From positions 558,001 to 622,000 of the forward strand of contig NZ_JAEHFW010000002.1 of assembly GCF_016522075.1 (NCBI RefSeq): DNA of 64,000 nt, read 5' to 3'. This DNA comes from Mucilaginibacter segetis (GTDB lineage: Bacteria > Bacteroidota > Bacteroidia > Sphingobacteriales > Sphingobacteriaceae). The notes beneath the pieces are model-generated. The model had not been told where the DNA came from. It was given only the letters and a program-made list of their open reading frames with translations, and made no database searches. This document shows, piece after piece, positions 16,791-24,669 of this stretch; positions within the stretch are counted from its first letter, which is position 1; the number at the start of each line of letters is the position of its first letter. A program made the translations under genes and the position numbers.

Positions 16791-19643
16791 ATGAAGTTAA
16801 ACGTATTGGATATTGTTATTTGCCGGACACCTGCATTTAGTATAAATGATCAAATTGACGATAAATGGCAGGAACTTAAGGAGCTCATCTTTGAATCCTC
16901 ACCCTCCTTTTACCAGGCAATTGAACATATGAACCTTTCTTCGGTACTTACATCTCATACCAAAATAGGCTTTACAATTTGGAAGTATTTTAATAGGGCA
17001 AAATATAGGGCGACACCATTTGGCGGATTCGCGGCATTTACCTCCATTCCATTGTCAAAAATTCCTTCGGGGCCTTTAGTTCTAAATAATATTATTTTAT
17101 CAAAATACTTCATAGACTGGTGTGAAAAGGATGCATACATTGATGATTTTAACAAGGTTGTTGGAAATTCATCATTTTTTCAAACTAACTCGACCGTATA
17201 TACTGTAGGCGACGAAATTCGTTTTATCCGCTTTAAAAATGATTGTTTCGAAATGGCTTATGTAACAGAATTTCCTGAGCTAAAAGACCTATTGAATCTG
17301 TGCAAACAAAAATCGACCAGGCACGATGTCTATGATTTCATGAAATCTAAGTACGAGCTGAACTTAAATGATATTAATATTTTTCTTGCACAATTATTGA
17401 CCCTGCAACTCATAATAACTGATCGTTTTCCAAACATAACAGGTGAGGATTATTTTGAGCGTTTAAAAATAGACAGAAAATCATCGCACAATATTTTTTC
17501 CATTTCTGAGCGCAAATTAATAGCAGGAGAATTTGATAGCACTAAAATCAAAGACTTATCTGATTTAATCGTATTTCTTCAATTGAATTTGCCCGTTACG
17601 GAAAACACACAGTTGAGAAAATTTCGTAATTCGTTCGGTGAGAAATTTAAAGAAGAAGCGGTACCACTTACAGTAGTAATGGACCCAGAAGCTGGGGTCG
17701 GATATGGTAATCTTGGATATCACTTGAACGATCCCGAATTCAATGAAATGAAAAATGCTTTAAATGATAAGCATCACAACGAATTGCAAATTAATTATAC
17801 CGCTCTGCACAAGTTTTTGTTGAATGGCCTGATTAAAAATACAATAATTCGGTTAGAGGATTTTTATGGGGCAGAAATTGAGAATCCATGTCCACTGCCT
17901 AATAGCTTTAGCGCGATGTTCCATTTTTTCGGTGACCAACCCGTCTTATCAAGCCTTGGAGGGTGCACTGCTAATGCTTTAATTGGTCGATTTACTGCCG
18001 TCAGCTCTGAAATTGAGCAATTTGGTCAACGAACAGCTTCTTTGGAAATGGAAGCAAACCCGGATGTGTGTTTTTTCGATATTGCTTACCAGGCTGAAAA
18101 ACGGGTTGATAATGTTAACCGGCGAAAGAAATTATACAAACATGAACTTCCCATATTAACATGGTCCTGTGAGCCATCCCAAATTCATTTAGACGATATT
18201 TTAGTATTTATAAGAAATTCTGAAGTAATACTCTGGTCAAAAAAATGGAAAAAACGTATGATACCCCGCATTCCATCTGCCTACAATTATACACGTTCAG
18301 ATCTCGCCGTTTACCGCTTTCTATGCGATCTCCAGCACCAGGGAATCAGATCTGATTTGACTTTTAGGATTCAGCAATTTTTTCCTGACCTGGAGCACTA
18401 TCCTCGGGTAGTGTTTAAGAATATTATTGTTTCCCCTGAAATGTGGCTATTTCCTTTGGATTTAATGAAGGTCATTGAACAGGATCATATATCTAAGTCA
18501 AAAATTATATTGGAAAACTGGCTTCAAAAGAACAGTATTGATTTTCCTTTTAGAACAGGGTTCGCGGATCAAACTTTATGTTTCAATCCTGAAATAGAAG
18601 AGGATGTGATTGCCTTTTTGAACTTTTGCCGTCAAAACCGGCAAATTAAAATTTATATTACAGAAGCTTTATTACCAGACGAGACAACTATCAGGGATAA
18701 CAACGGCAAGGATTATGCAGCTGAATATATTGTCAGTTATGGTCACGAAGGTGAAGTCTATTCTGGTATTCAGAATTTAACGGAGCTCGGGGTAAACAAT
18801 CAAAAGTCAAAAAAAATCTCACTCCCCGGAAATGAGTGGTTGTATTTTGAAATATACTGTCACCCGGCAAGGGGCAATGCTATCCTGTTAAATCAGATTT
18901 CCTTATTTGTAAAAGAATTTAGGCAAGATATTAGAAAATGGTTTTTTATCCGTTATGATAATCCTAAACCTCATCTCCGTTTTCGGGTGCAATTAAAAGA
19001 GCCATCCAATGGCTATCAACTAATTGGCCGTTTAAATACTTTAATAGAGAAAGATTATTTAACCGGTCTAATTTCGGATGTCCAAATAAGGATTTATGAG
19101 CGAGAAGTGGAACGGTATGGAATTCACCGAATAAGCCGGGTTGAAGATTTTTTTTGGTACGATAGCAAAACTGTTCTTATGTTACTGAAAAAAGAACATA
19201 CAGTGGTTCAACTCTATGCGATAACCCTGGCCATCATGAATAAAATGTTGATATGTTGTTATGATGAAATTGATTCTCAAATATTTTTTGTCTCCAAAAT
19301 GTCGGACAGTTTCAAGAAAGAATTAAATATGGGTAAGGATTTTTTCAAAAAGTTAAATCAGGCTTTTGAAATACATAAGGAAAGTTTTGGAACCGCAGCG
19401 CCGCATATTTTAAACAAGTTGTTTTTCAGATACGAATTTGAATTTCAGGAAATCTTAAGTCTTTGTGATAATGAGTCTGATAAGGTAAATATGATGGCTG
19501 ATCTAATTCACATGCATATTAACCGTTTATTTAATGCTGACCAGAGAATCCATGAGGCAGTTATTTACCATTATCTATTAAAGGTTTTAAAGTCTCGCCG
19601 GGGTATTTCAATTGTTTCAAAGGAATACTTAAGAGAACTTTAA
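16791..19643 (+). CDS. LanB-type lantibiotic dehydratase (full length)
   Basis: A 950-aa protein with both LanB parts. The N-terminal glutamylation domain has the diagnostic RATPFGGFAAF at about residues 71-82. The C-terminal elimination (SpaB_C) domain spans about 679-945 (NEWLYFEIYCHPARGN, KWFFIRYDNPKPHLRFRVQL, IYEREVERYG). LanB enzymes use glutamyl-tRNA to glutamylate Ser/Thr of a precursor peptide and then eliminate glutamate, leaving dehydroamino acids. No LanC cyclase, protease or dedicated exporter gene lies within the window. The 51-aa Thr-rich peptide gene at 20781 is the best substrate candidate. The 3' end overlaps the convergent kinase gene by 83 bp. Confidence 0.88.
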   Translation: MKLNVLDIVICRTPAFSINDQIDDKWQELKELIFESSPSFYQAIEHMNLSSVLTSHTKIGFTIWKYFNRAKYRATPFGGFAAFTSIPLSKIPSGPLVLNNIILSKYFIDWCEKDAYIDDFNKVVGNSSFFQTNSTVYTVGDEIRFIRFKNDCFEMAYVTEFPELKDLLNLCKQKSTRHDVYDFMKSKYELNLNDINIFLAQLLTLQLIITDRFPNITGEDYFERLKIDRKSSHNIFSISERKLIAGEFDSTKIKDLSDLIVFLQLNLPVTENTQLRKFRNSFGEKFKEEAVPLTVVMDPEAGVGYGNLGYHLNDPEFNEMKNALNDKHHNELQINYTALHKFLLNGLIKNTIIRLEDFYGAEIENPCPLPNSFSAMFHFFGDQPVLSSLGGCTANALIGRFTAVSSEIEQFGQRTASLEMEANPDVCFFDIAYQAEKRVDNVNRRKKLYKHELPILTWSCEPSQIHLDDILVFIRNSEVILWSKKWKKRMIPRIPSAYNYTRSDLAVYRFLCDLQHQGIRSDLTFRIQQFFPDLEHYPRVVFKNIIVSPEMWLFPLDLMKVIEQDHISKSKIILENWLQKNSIDFPFRTGFADQTLCFNPEIEEDVIAFLNFCRQNRQIKIYITEALLPDETTIRDNNGKDYAAEYIVSYGHEGEVYSGIQNLTELGVNNQKSKKISLPGNEWLYFEIYCHPARGNAILLNQISLFVKEFRQDIRKWFFIRYDNPKPHLRFRVQLKEPSNGYQLIGRLNTLIEKDYLTGLISDVQIRIYEREVERYGIHRISRVEDFFWYDSKTVLMLLKKEHTVVQLYAITLAIMNKMLICCYDEIDSQIFFVSKMSDSFKKELNMGKDFFKKLNQAFEIHKESFGTAAPHILNKLFFRYEFEFQEILSLCDNESDKVNMMADLIHMHINRLFNADQRIHEAVIYHYLLKVLKSRRGISIVSKEYLREL

Positions 19644-20688
19644 AATGACTTGATTCAGTTGAGCTATAATCAAATAAAATATTTTCCCCGTAGGCGAATT
19701 TTAATCTTTGCTCCGTATTATTCAAACCTTTATGATTGCCTGCACTCCGCATTTTCTGGTCAATTACATTGTCCGTTTCAATATAAAATGTTTCATTTTT
19801 CAGATAAACTTGAATTACCGCATCCTGACCTTTATCCGTTAAGTTGCCATGTTTAAAAATATTTTCTACCAGTGTCAGGAGGACTAATGGGATGAGATAA
19901 ATGTTGCGAACGTCTTCTTCATAGTGAAATTGGATGCCCAGTTCATAATTCTTTCTCATCTGGTTCAAATAGATCAGATTTTCTACCTGGTCTATTTCTT
20001 CTCCCAAAGGGATAAATTCACCCATTTTGTCCGAATCGATTGCATATCGCATCATCTCCGCAAGCATAATTACTGCATCTGCTGTATTTGGTGACAATGC
20101 TACAATATTGTGGTATACGAAATCTAATGTATTGAATAGGAAGTGCGGATTAATTTGTGCTTTTAAATAGGCATTCTGCGCAATGGTCAGTTCCTGCTCT
20201 GATTTTTGGCGATAGATGATATCTATAAGGCGTTGCTTTTCAAGTTCATTTGTTTTTCTCCTTTCATTATTATACCTGAGAATAAAATAATAACCAGTGG
20301 AAAACCCCATAAAATAAATCCCCCTGTATAACGATTGAAGACTATTTTGATAAGTCAGTTTATAATGCATTATTTTAAGAAGATGGGTAGTAATCAATAA
20401 TTCGTCAATACAATAGGAAGTCAAAATAAATACTGCAATTTCCACCCCAATCACTAAAGGAAGTTTCCAAACAGCCATTCTATTATTCTTGAATGCCCAG
20501 GGCAGCGAATAGTTTGCATGGAAATAAAAAAGGATCAGTATTAATGCATAGTGACTTATATACGCGGAAAGATTTCCAAATACACCGGTAATTAATCCGA
20601 TGACGACGGATTCATAAAGAATAAAAAGCAACCAAACCAAGAGATGTAGTCTATATTTCGTGATCCAGTTGCTAAAAATCCTTTTCAT
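19561..20688 (-). CDS. LytS-like sensor histidine kinase
   Basis: A 375-aa membrane kinase with four hydrophobic helices in about residues 14-140 (LLVWLLFILYESVVIGLI, YALILILFYFHANY, LPLVIGVEIAVFILTSYCI, GIYFMGFSTGYYFIL). A His_kinase domain with phospho-acceptor motif AQINPHFLFNTLDF near residue 181 follows, then an HATPase part (LVLLTLVENIFKHG, GLNNTEQRLKFAYG). It is the natural partner of the LytTR regulator 20963-21706 on the same strand, although the candidate peptide gene lies between them on the other strand. The C-terminal 27 codons overlap lanB antisense. Confidence 0.88.
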   Translation of the reverse strand: MKRIFSNWITKYRLHLLVWLLFILYESVVIGLITGVFGNLSAYISHYALILILFYFHANYSLPWAFKNNRMAVWKLPLVIGVEIAVFILTSYCIDELLITTHLLKIMHYKLTYQNSLQSLYRGIYFMGFSTGYYFILRYNNERRKTNELEKQRLIDIIYRQKSEQELTIAQNAYLKAQINPHFLFNTLDFVYHNIVALSPNTADAVIMLAEMMRYAIDSDKMGEFIPLGEEIDQVENLIYLNQMRKNYELGIQFHYEEDVRNIYLIPLVLLTLVENIFKHGNLTDKGQDAVIQVYLKNETFYIETDNVIDQKMRSAGNHKGLNNTEQRLKFAYGENILFDYSSTESSHFKVLLSIPLKQLKYPGETLKPLIDNGK

Positions 20689-20699
20689 ATGAATCTCCC

Positions 20700-20767
20700 T
20701 TTCTGTATAGAAAAATATTGGTTCTGTATAAACTTATTTATCCGGGGTAAAATTCAGTATAAGTTTC
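20700..20767 (+). promoter_or_regulatory. Three phased TTC(T/A)GTATA repeats and putative promoter of the peptide gene
   Basis: TTCTGTATA occurs at 20701-20709 and 20722-20730 and TTCAGTATA at 20753-20761, all in the same direction. Start distances of 21 and 31 bp correspond to about two and three helical turns, as expected for LytTR-type binding sites on one face of DNA. TTTA (20737-20740), 19 bp, then TAAGTTTC (20760-20767) resembles a Bacteroidetes -33/-7 promoter pointing at the peptide gene. The first repeat is also part of a palindrome TTTCT-N4-AGAAA (20700-20713). Confidence 0.5.
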
Positions 20768-20780
20768 ATAAAAAAAAGCT

Positions 20781-20936
20781 ATGAAACAGAAACATTTTAA
20801 AATCCCCGACAACACGTTTTTTGTATACAAGGCACAAAAAACGTCAAAGACCATTACTGGCGATACTGACTCGACAGATCCTACAACGAGCATGGTGACG
20901 CTTACCAAGACCGGCATCTTAAATACTGGGAAGTAA
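20781..20936 (+). CDS. Candidate LanB substrate: 51-aa Cys-free Thr/Ser-rich peptide
   Basis: An ATG-to-TAA frame of 52 codons. The peptide has a basic start (MKQKHFKIPDNTFFVYKAQ) and then a Thr/Ser-dense second half (SKTITGDTDSTDPTTS, then MVTLTKTGILNTGK). I count 12 Thr and 3 Ser and no Cys. A leader plus hydroxyl-rich core is the expected shape of a dehydratase substrate, and it sits in the only gap between kinase and regulator genes, transcribed toward neither. Without Cys no lanthionine ring can form, so the product would be a linear dehydrated peptide or would need another nucleophile. No homologue is known to me; coding status is inferred from context. Confidence 0.5.
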   Translation: MKQKHFKIPDNTFFVYKAQKTSKTITGDTDSTDPTTSMVTLTKTGILNTGK

Positions 20937-20962
20937 ATTTAATGCGGGACAGAGGCCAGGCG

Positions 20963-21706
20963 TTATTCTTGACGCCGGGCCTTTATTAATCTATTTGACA
21001 AAAATTCGGCGAACACCTTTTTGTAAAAATCGCCAACCGTTATCTGGAGACCATTAATCATTTTTATGGTATTGCCGTCGATAGTATCTATATGATCCTT
21101 ACAAATAATAAAACTTCGTTGAAACTGTTCGAATCTTGGATATGGTTTGAAAATTTTGGAGATTTCAGTCAACGACATATAAGTAACAACTTTTTTGGAT
21201 ACAGTGTGTATCATCACATAATTTTGCTTGCTTTCGACGGCGATCACCTCATCATACCTGATTTTTACAATTTTTAAGTTCTCGTCTTTGTTTTTTACGA
21301 AAAAATAATCGTCAATGAATTTGCTTTCTTGCGCAATTTTTTCGTCTATCGGAAATAACTTCAAAATTGTCGCTGCAAATTTGGAAAGGGTATAAGGCTT
21401 TAACAAGTAGGCATCCGCATCAACTTCAAATGCCTGGTATCCATATTCTGTATATGATGTGGTAAATACCAGTTTACGTGTTTTTTGACGAATTTCTCTG
21501 GATAATTCTATACCGGTTATTTTGGGCATATCGATATCTAACAGAACGAGATCCACCATATCAGATGCGGTAAGGTCAATTAGTGCCTGGACCGGATCGG
21601 TGTATGACTTAAAGAGGGTTAAATTAGGAATGGACCCGATGTAAGTTTTTAGCCCTTCAATAGCGTAGGGCTCATCATCTATAATAACGCATTTATTTAT
21701 ATACAT
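20963..21706 (-). CDS. LytTR-family response regulator (first copy)
   Basis: An N-terminal receiver domain (CVIIDDEPYAIEGL, phospho-acceptor Asp in DLVLLDIDMPKITG, conserved Lys in DAYLLKPYTLSK) is followed by a LytTR DNA-binding domain (DYFFVKNKDENLKIVKIRYD, VIAVESKQNYVMIHT, FQRSFIICKDHIDTIDG). I place the start at ATG 21706, because the frame's extension to 21736 adds residues upstream of the family's usual beginning. It is closely similar to the regulator at 22187. Likely regulated genes are the peptide gene at 20781 and lanB; the phased repeats at 20701-20761 are candidate sites. Confidence 0.88.
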   Translation of the reverse strand: MYINKCVIIDDEPYAIEGLKTYIGSIPNLTLFKSYTDPVQALIDLTASDMVDLVLLDIDMPKITGIELSREIRQKTRKLVFTTSYTEYGYQAFEVDADAYLLKPYTLSKFAATILKLFPIDEKIAQESKFIDDYFFVKNKDENLKIVKIRYDEVIAVESKQNYVMIHTVSKKVVTYMSLTEISKIFKPYPRFEQFQRSFIICKDHIDTIDGNTIKMINGLQITVGDFYKKVFAEFLSNRLIKARRQE

Positions 21707-22186
21707 AGAAAAGCAATTAACTGCACATATTCCCAAATATTACGATAGTAAAACGCTTTTTACCATGATATTTGTTTACCTGAATCAAAATGAATACTGA
21801 TCGGGTGGTATTTAATTAGGGATATTTATAATAGTGCAATTAAGAGGTAGCGCTATCTTTTTACCGTGCTGTTATGCAGCATAATTTATCCAATTAAGAA
21901 AACCTACCTTTCTATGTAGAAAACACCCCTATTGGGGTAACGAAAGTAAGCTTTTACCTTATTACGATTATTTTAGCTAAATAGTTGTTTTTGGAGGAAT
22001 TACAAAGACGATAACCACAAAAAAACACTCAAATGTAACTCAAAATGAAGGCTTTAATGTTGCAACACTTTTTTTTCTAACCATTCTAATTTATTGTCAT
22101 ATTTAAAATATTACTTACTTTGTCTTGAGCCAATTTTTGAACCGCTCCTTTAGGTGAACTTTCTTATCGACATAACTTAAAATCAT
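21707..22186. promoter_or_regulatory. Divergent regulator promoter region with tandem palindromes
   Basis: This 480-bp spacer lies between two divergent LytTR genes. TTTCT-ATGT-AGAAA (21909-21922) matches the palindrome at 20700-20713 in its outer arms. Immediately after it comes ACCCC-TATT-GGGGT (21925-21938). TAGCTAAATAGT (21975-21986) matches the core of the 82-bp repeats at 2.7 and 14.9 kb. No small coding frame of convincing size is seen. Confidence 0.4.
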
Positions 22187-22930
22187 ATGTTAAATTGTAT
22201 TATTATTGATGATGAGCAATTTTCTGTTGATGCAATTCTAAAATACATCGAACTTCTTCCGAGGCTGAATATTCTTGCGATCTATAATAGTCCCATTAAA
22301 GCATTGGAATGTGTATCTGTTGAAAGCAATATTGATTTGATTTTTATGGATATAGACATGCCTTTTATTTCGGGAATAGAATTAGCTAGGGCGTTAAGGC
22401 CCAAAACCCATAAATTAATTTTCACGACATCGCACTCTAAATATGCATTTGATGCCTTTGAAGTGGAGGGGGACGCCTACTTATTAAAACCATTCTCTTT
22501 TTCGAAATTCTCTACAACTATAAACAGGTTATTTCCCAGTAATACAAATACTACTATTCAGGACATGGCTCATGAAGCTGACTATTTTCTTGTAAAAAAT
22601 AAAGAAGAAGACCTTCGAATAGTCAAAGTTGGCTACAAAGAAGTGATAGCGTTTGAAAGTTCACATAATTATGTCAAAATTCATTTGGCCAGTAATAAAA
22701 CTCTGACTGCATACCTAACAATAAAAGATATTTTGGAACTCTTAGGCTCCCGTAATGAATTTAAACAATTTCATAGGGCATTTATTATTTCCACGGATTG
22801 TATTAACTACATTGAGGGGAATACGATCAGAATGAACAATAATTTATCATTTACCGTAGGCGAAAGTTACAGGGAGAATTTCAGCTTTTATTTGTCGGAT
22901 AAGTTACTCAAGACTTCCAGAAAGCGATAA
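22187..22930 (+). CDS. LytTR-family response regulator (second copy)
   Basis: A 247-aa paralogue of the regulator at 20963. The receiver (CIIIDDEQFSVDAI, Asp in DLIFMDIDMPFISG, Lys in DAYLLKPFSFSK) and the LytTR domain (DYFLVKNKEEDLRIVKVGYK, VIAFESSHNYVKIHL, FHRAFIISTDCINYIEG) are both intact. There is only one kinase gene in the neighbourhood, so the two regulators either share it or this one answers to a kinase elsewhere. It is the last gene before the GC-rich ICE backbone begins. Confidence 0.88.
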   Translation: MLNCIIIDDEQFSVDAILKYIELLPRLNILAIYNSPIKALECVSVESNIDLIFMDIDMPFISGIELARALRPKTHKLIFTTSHSKYAFDAFEVEGDAYLLKPFSFSKFSTTINRLFPSNTNTTIQDMAHEADYFLVKNKEEDLRIVKVGYKEVIAFESSHNYVKIHLASNKTLTAYLTIKDILELLGSRNEFKQFHRAFIISTDCINYIEGNTIRMNNNLSFTVGESYRENFSFYLSDKLLKTSRKR

Positions 22931-23167
22931 ATGGATAATAACAGGCGGAATTCAATACCCTTAAGCTAAATATTAAAGGTAGTTTTCAGAGCTATTTTGA
23001 GTGTATATAAACTCTCCCATTTAATTTTTCTCAATTAATTAAAAGAATTTGCCGTATTAATAATTGATGCCAAAAATCAATATTCATTTTAAATTTTAGT
23101 CTAAAATGCTCATTTAGGCTAAGTTATACCTGTTTTTTTCAGTTCCAAATTGCAAGGGTGAAAAAAC

Positions 23168-23242
23168 CATTTCACCCCCTTTCCCTGTTTTCGCGTACCC
23201 CGGAATCCGTGCTTTGATCCTATGATAGCAACCAGGGGTGAA
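23168..23242. repeat. 10-bp inverted repeat at the composition junction
   Basis: CATTTCACCCC (23168-23178) faces GGGGTGAATG (23235-23244) across about 56 bp; the arms match apart from one extra T. The element marks the point where AT-rich DNA gives way to GC-rich ICE DNA. It could be part of an ICE end or a hairpin terminator of an upstream transcript. Confidence 0.3.
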
Positions 23243-23309
23243 TGTCAACTACACTTAATTCACTTCCTGATTATTTATCGGCATAAAAAACTTTAAGTCC
23301 ATTCGGCTA

Positions 23310-23329
23310 AAGGTTTTTGGAAAAACCTT
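23310..23329. repeat. Perfect hairpin AAGGTTTTT-GG-AAAAACCTT
   Basis: A 20-bp inverted repeat with a 2-nt centre, immediately upstream of the folded GC-rich block. The purpose is unknown; an operator or protein-binding site at the start of the ICE leading region is possible. Confidence 0.4.
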
Positions 23330-23340
23330 CCGTCACTAAC

Positions 23341-23580
23341 TGAAGGGTCAATGATTGCCCAGGTACAAAGCTGGGTGATAGCGAACGTTATTTGACATTG
23401 GGGGATAAAGCATTATCCGGCGAGAAGCCGGAAATCAGGCGAAGGTGAGCGTAAAACCGCAATAGACCGAAAGCGCCTGGGCAGGCCAACAGCCCGGATC
23501 GTAGGATCTGACGTGAGTAGTCCCGAATTATATACCGGCAGAAGCGAATTCAACGGGTTCGTTACCCGCTGCCGGTACAG
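23341..23580 (+). ncRNA. Candidate structured RNA or single-strand origin in the ICE leading region
   Basis: About 240 bp with no coding frame and many nested helices: CCCAG/CTGGG (23358-23362/23371-23375), GGATAA-AGCA-TTATCC (23403-23418), CCGGC-GAGAA-GCCGG (23417-23431), CAGGCG/CGCCTG closing a multibranch region (23436-23441/23474-23479), GGGC/GCCC (23479-23482/23492-23495). The block ends with a 9-bp stem TACCGGCAG/CTGCCGGTA (23533-23541/23569-23577) that encloses CGGGT-TCGTT-ACCCG. Such density suggests selection on structure. A folded RNA ahead of the primase-like gene or a single-strand replication origin are both possible; I do not recognise a family. Confidence 0.45.
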
Positions 23581-23719
23581 GCAAACAAAGTCTTTTATTA
23601 CGTCGCTATCCTTAAGTCTAATCGGATAGTCGGTTTCTTTTTATTTTTTGCCGGACATAAGGAACTATTAATAATCCTATGCCATCTCCGGCTTAATGTT
23701 TAACTCAAATCAATTATTT

Positions 23720-24664
23720 ATGTCTAATTTATTAACATCGAAAGAGCTCAAAGAACAAGGCTCCCTGGTAGACCTGTTAAGCCGTTTAGGGTATCAGCCA
23801 GTTCCCAAACGGGGCAGGGAAAGAATGTATCACAGTATGCTCCGGAACGACGATAGTGATCCATCGTTTAGCGTGAATGATGATCTCGGCGTATGGTTCG
23901 ACCACGGTTTAGGCAAAGGCGGAAATATCATTGATTTCGGCCTATTGTATTGGAGGCACTTGGGTTTTAATGACGTCGTTAAAAAGATCCAGCAGGTCTG
24001 TTCCATGGAACAAGGTGAAACCAGGGTAACCAGGCCGCGCAAAGCCGTTAAAATTCCGCAACACATAGTGGAGCAGGTTAAGCCATTAGGAACGCACCCG
24101 GCCATTACAGAATATTTAAAAAGCAGGGGTATTTTTGATGTTGCAAGGAAATACCTGTCCGAAGTATATTATTATGTGGAAGATGACAAAAATCTCCGTA
24201 AACATTACTTTGCAGCCGGATGGCAAAATGAAAACAATTCGTGGGAAGTCCGTAACCGGTATTTTAAAGGCTGTATGGGGCATAAAGGCGTTACCTTTGT
24301 TCCGAGCCATCCTAAAAATGCAGTAGTTTTTGAAGGGTTTCTGAACTTTCTGAGCTGGCGTTTAGAGCATCCTGAAGCAGATCATAGTGTCATCGTCCTA
24401 AACACACTGAGCTTATTACAACAAGGTATAAATAAAGCTAAAGCTTTTTCTTCCCTGGATATTTACTTTGACCGGGATAAGGGAGGAAAAGGTGCAACAA
24501 ATGATTTTATACGCGCATTGCCCTATGCCATTGACCGTTCAAAACTTTATGACGGATTTAACGACTATAACGACAAGATTAAAGCAGACCTGAAAGTAGC
24601 TGCCGAAGAGAAAAGGAAGAAAGATAATTTCTTTTCAGGTGTACGGGTGCCTTTTGAAAGGTAG
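23720..24664 (+). CDS. Toprim primase-like protein of the ICE
   Basis: About 314 aa from ATG 23720 (an ATG at 23696 is also in frame). The N-terminal part has the fold of a CHC2 primase domain (SLVDLLSRLGYQP, MYHSMLRNDDSDPSFSVN, GLGKGGNIIDFGL), but the zinc-binding cysteines and histidines are not in their usual places. The C-terminal part is a Toprim domain with the conserved Glu in VVFEGFLNFLSW (about residue 202) and Asp pair in DIYFDRDKGGKG. It would prime the complementary strand of transferred DNA in the recipient. It stands directly ahead of the methyltransferase gene, 5 bp apart. Confidence 0.8.
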   Translation: MSNLLTSKELKEQGSLVDLLSRLGYQPVPKRGRERMYHSMLRNDDSDPSFSVNDDLGVWFDHGLGKGGNIIDFGLLYWRHLGFNDVVKKIQQVCSMEQGETRVTRPRKAVKIPQHIVEQVKPLGTHPAITEYLKSRGIFDVARKYLSEVYYYVEDDKNLRKHYFAAGWQNENNSWEVRNRYFKGCMGHKGVTFVPSHPKNAVVFEGFLNFLSWRLEHPEADHSVIVLNTLSLLQQGINKAKAFSSLDIYFDRDKGGKGATNDFIRALPYAIDRSKLYDGFNDYNDKIKADLKVAAEEKRKKDNFFSGVRVPFER

Positions 24665-24669
24665 GGGCT

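Larger units (their letters stand above)
22931..23719. other. Long non-coding stretch ahead of the ICE genes
   Basis: Nearly 790 bp without a gene. The first 230 bp are AT-rich and show nothing. From 23168 on it holds the inverted repeat, the AAGGTTTTT hairpin and the folded block listed separately. The last 140 bp lead into the primase-like gene and probably carry its promoter. Confidence 0.5.

Noticed and set aside
21707..22186. Further RiPP precursor peptide between the LytTR genes
   Set aside because: No ATG-started frame of useful length with a Ser/Thr/Cys-rich end was seen on either strand.
23341..23580. Group I or group II intron
   Set aside because: No domain V-like hairpin, no reverse transcriptase and no conserved group I core could be found; the block only shows many short helices.
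23341..23580. CRISPR array or tracrRNA
   Set aside because: No repeated units with spacers and no cas genes in the window.
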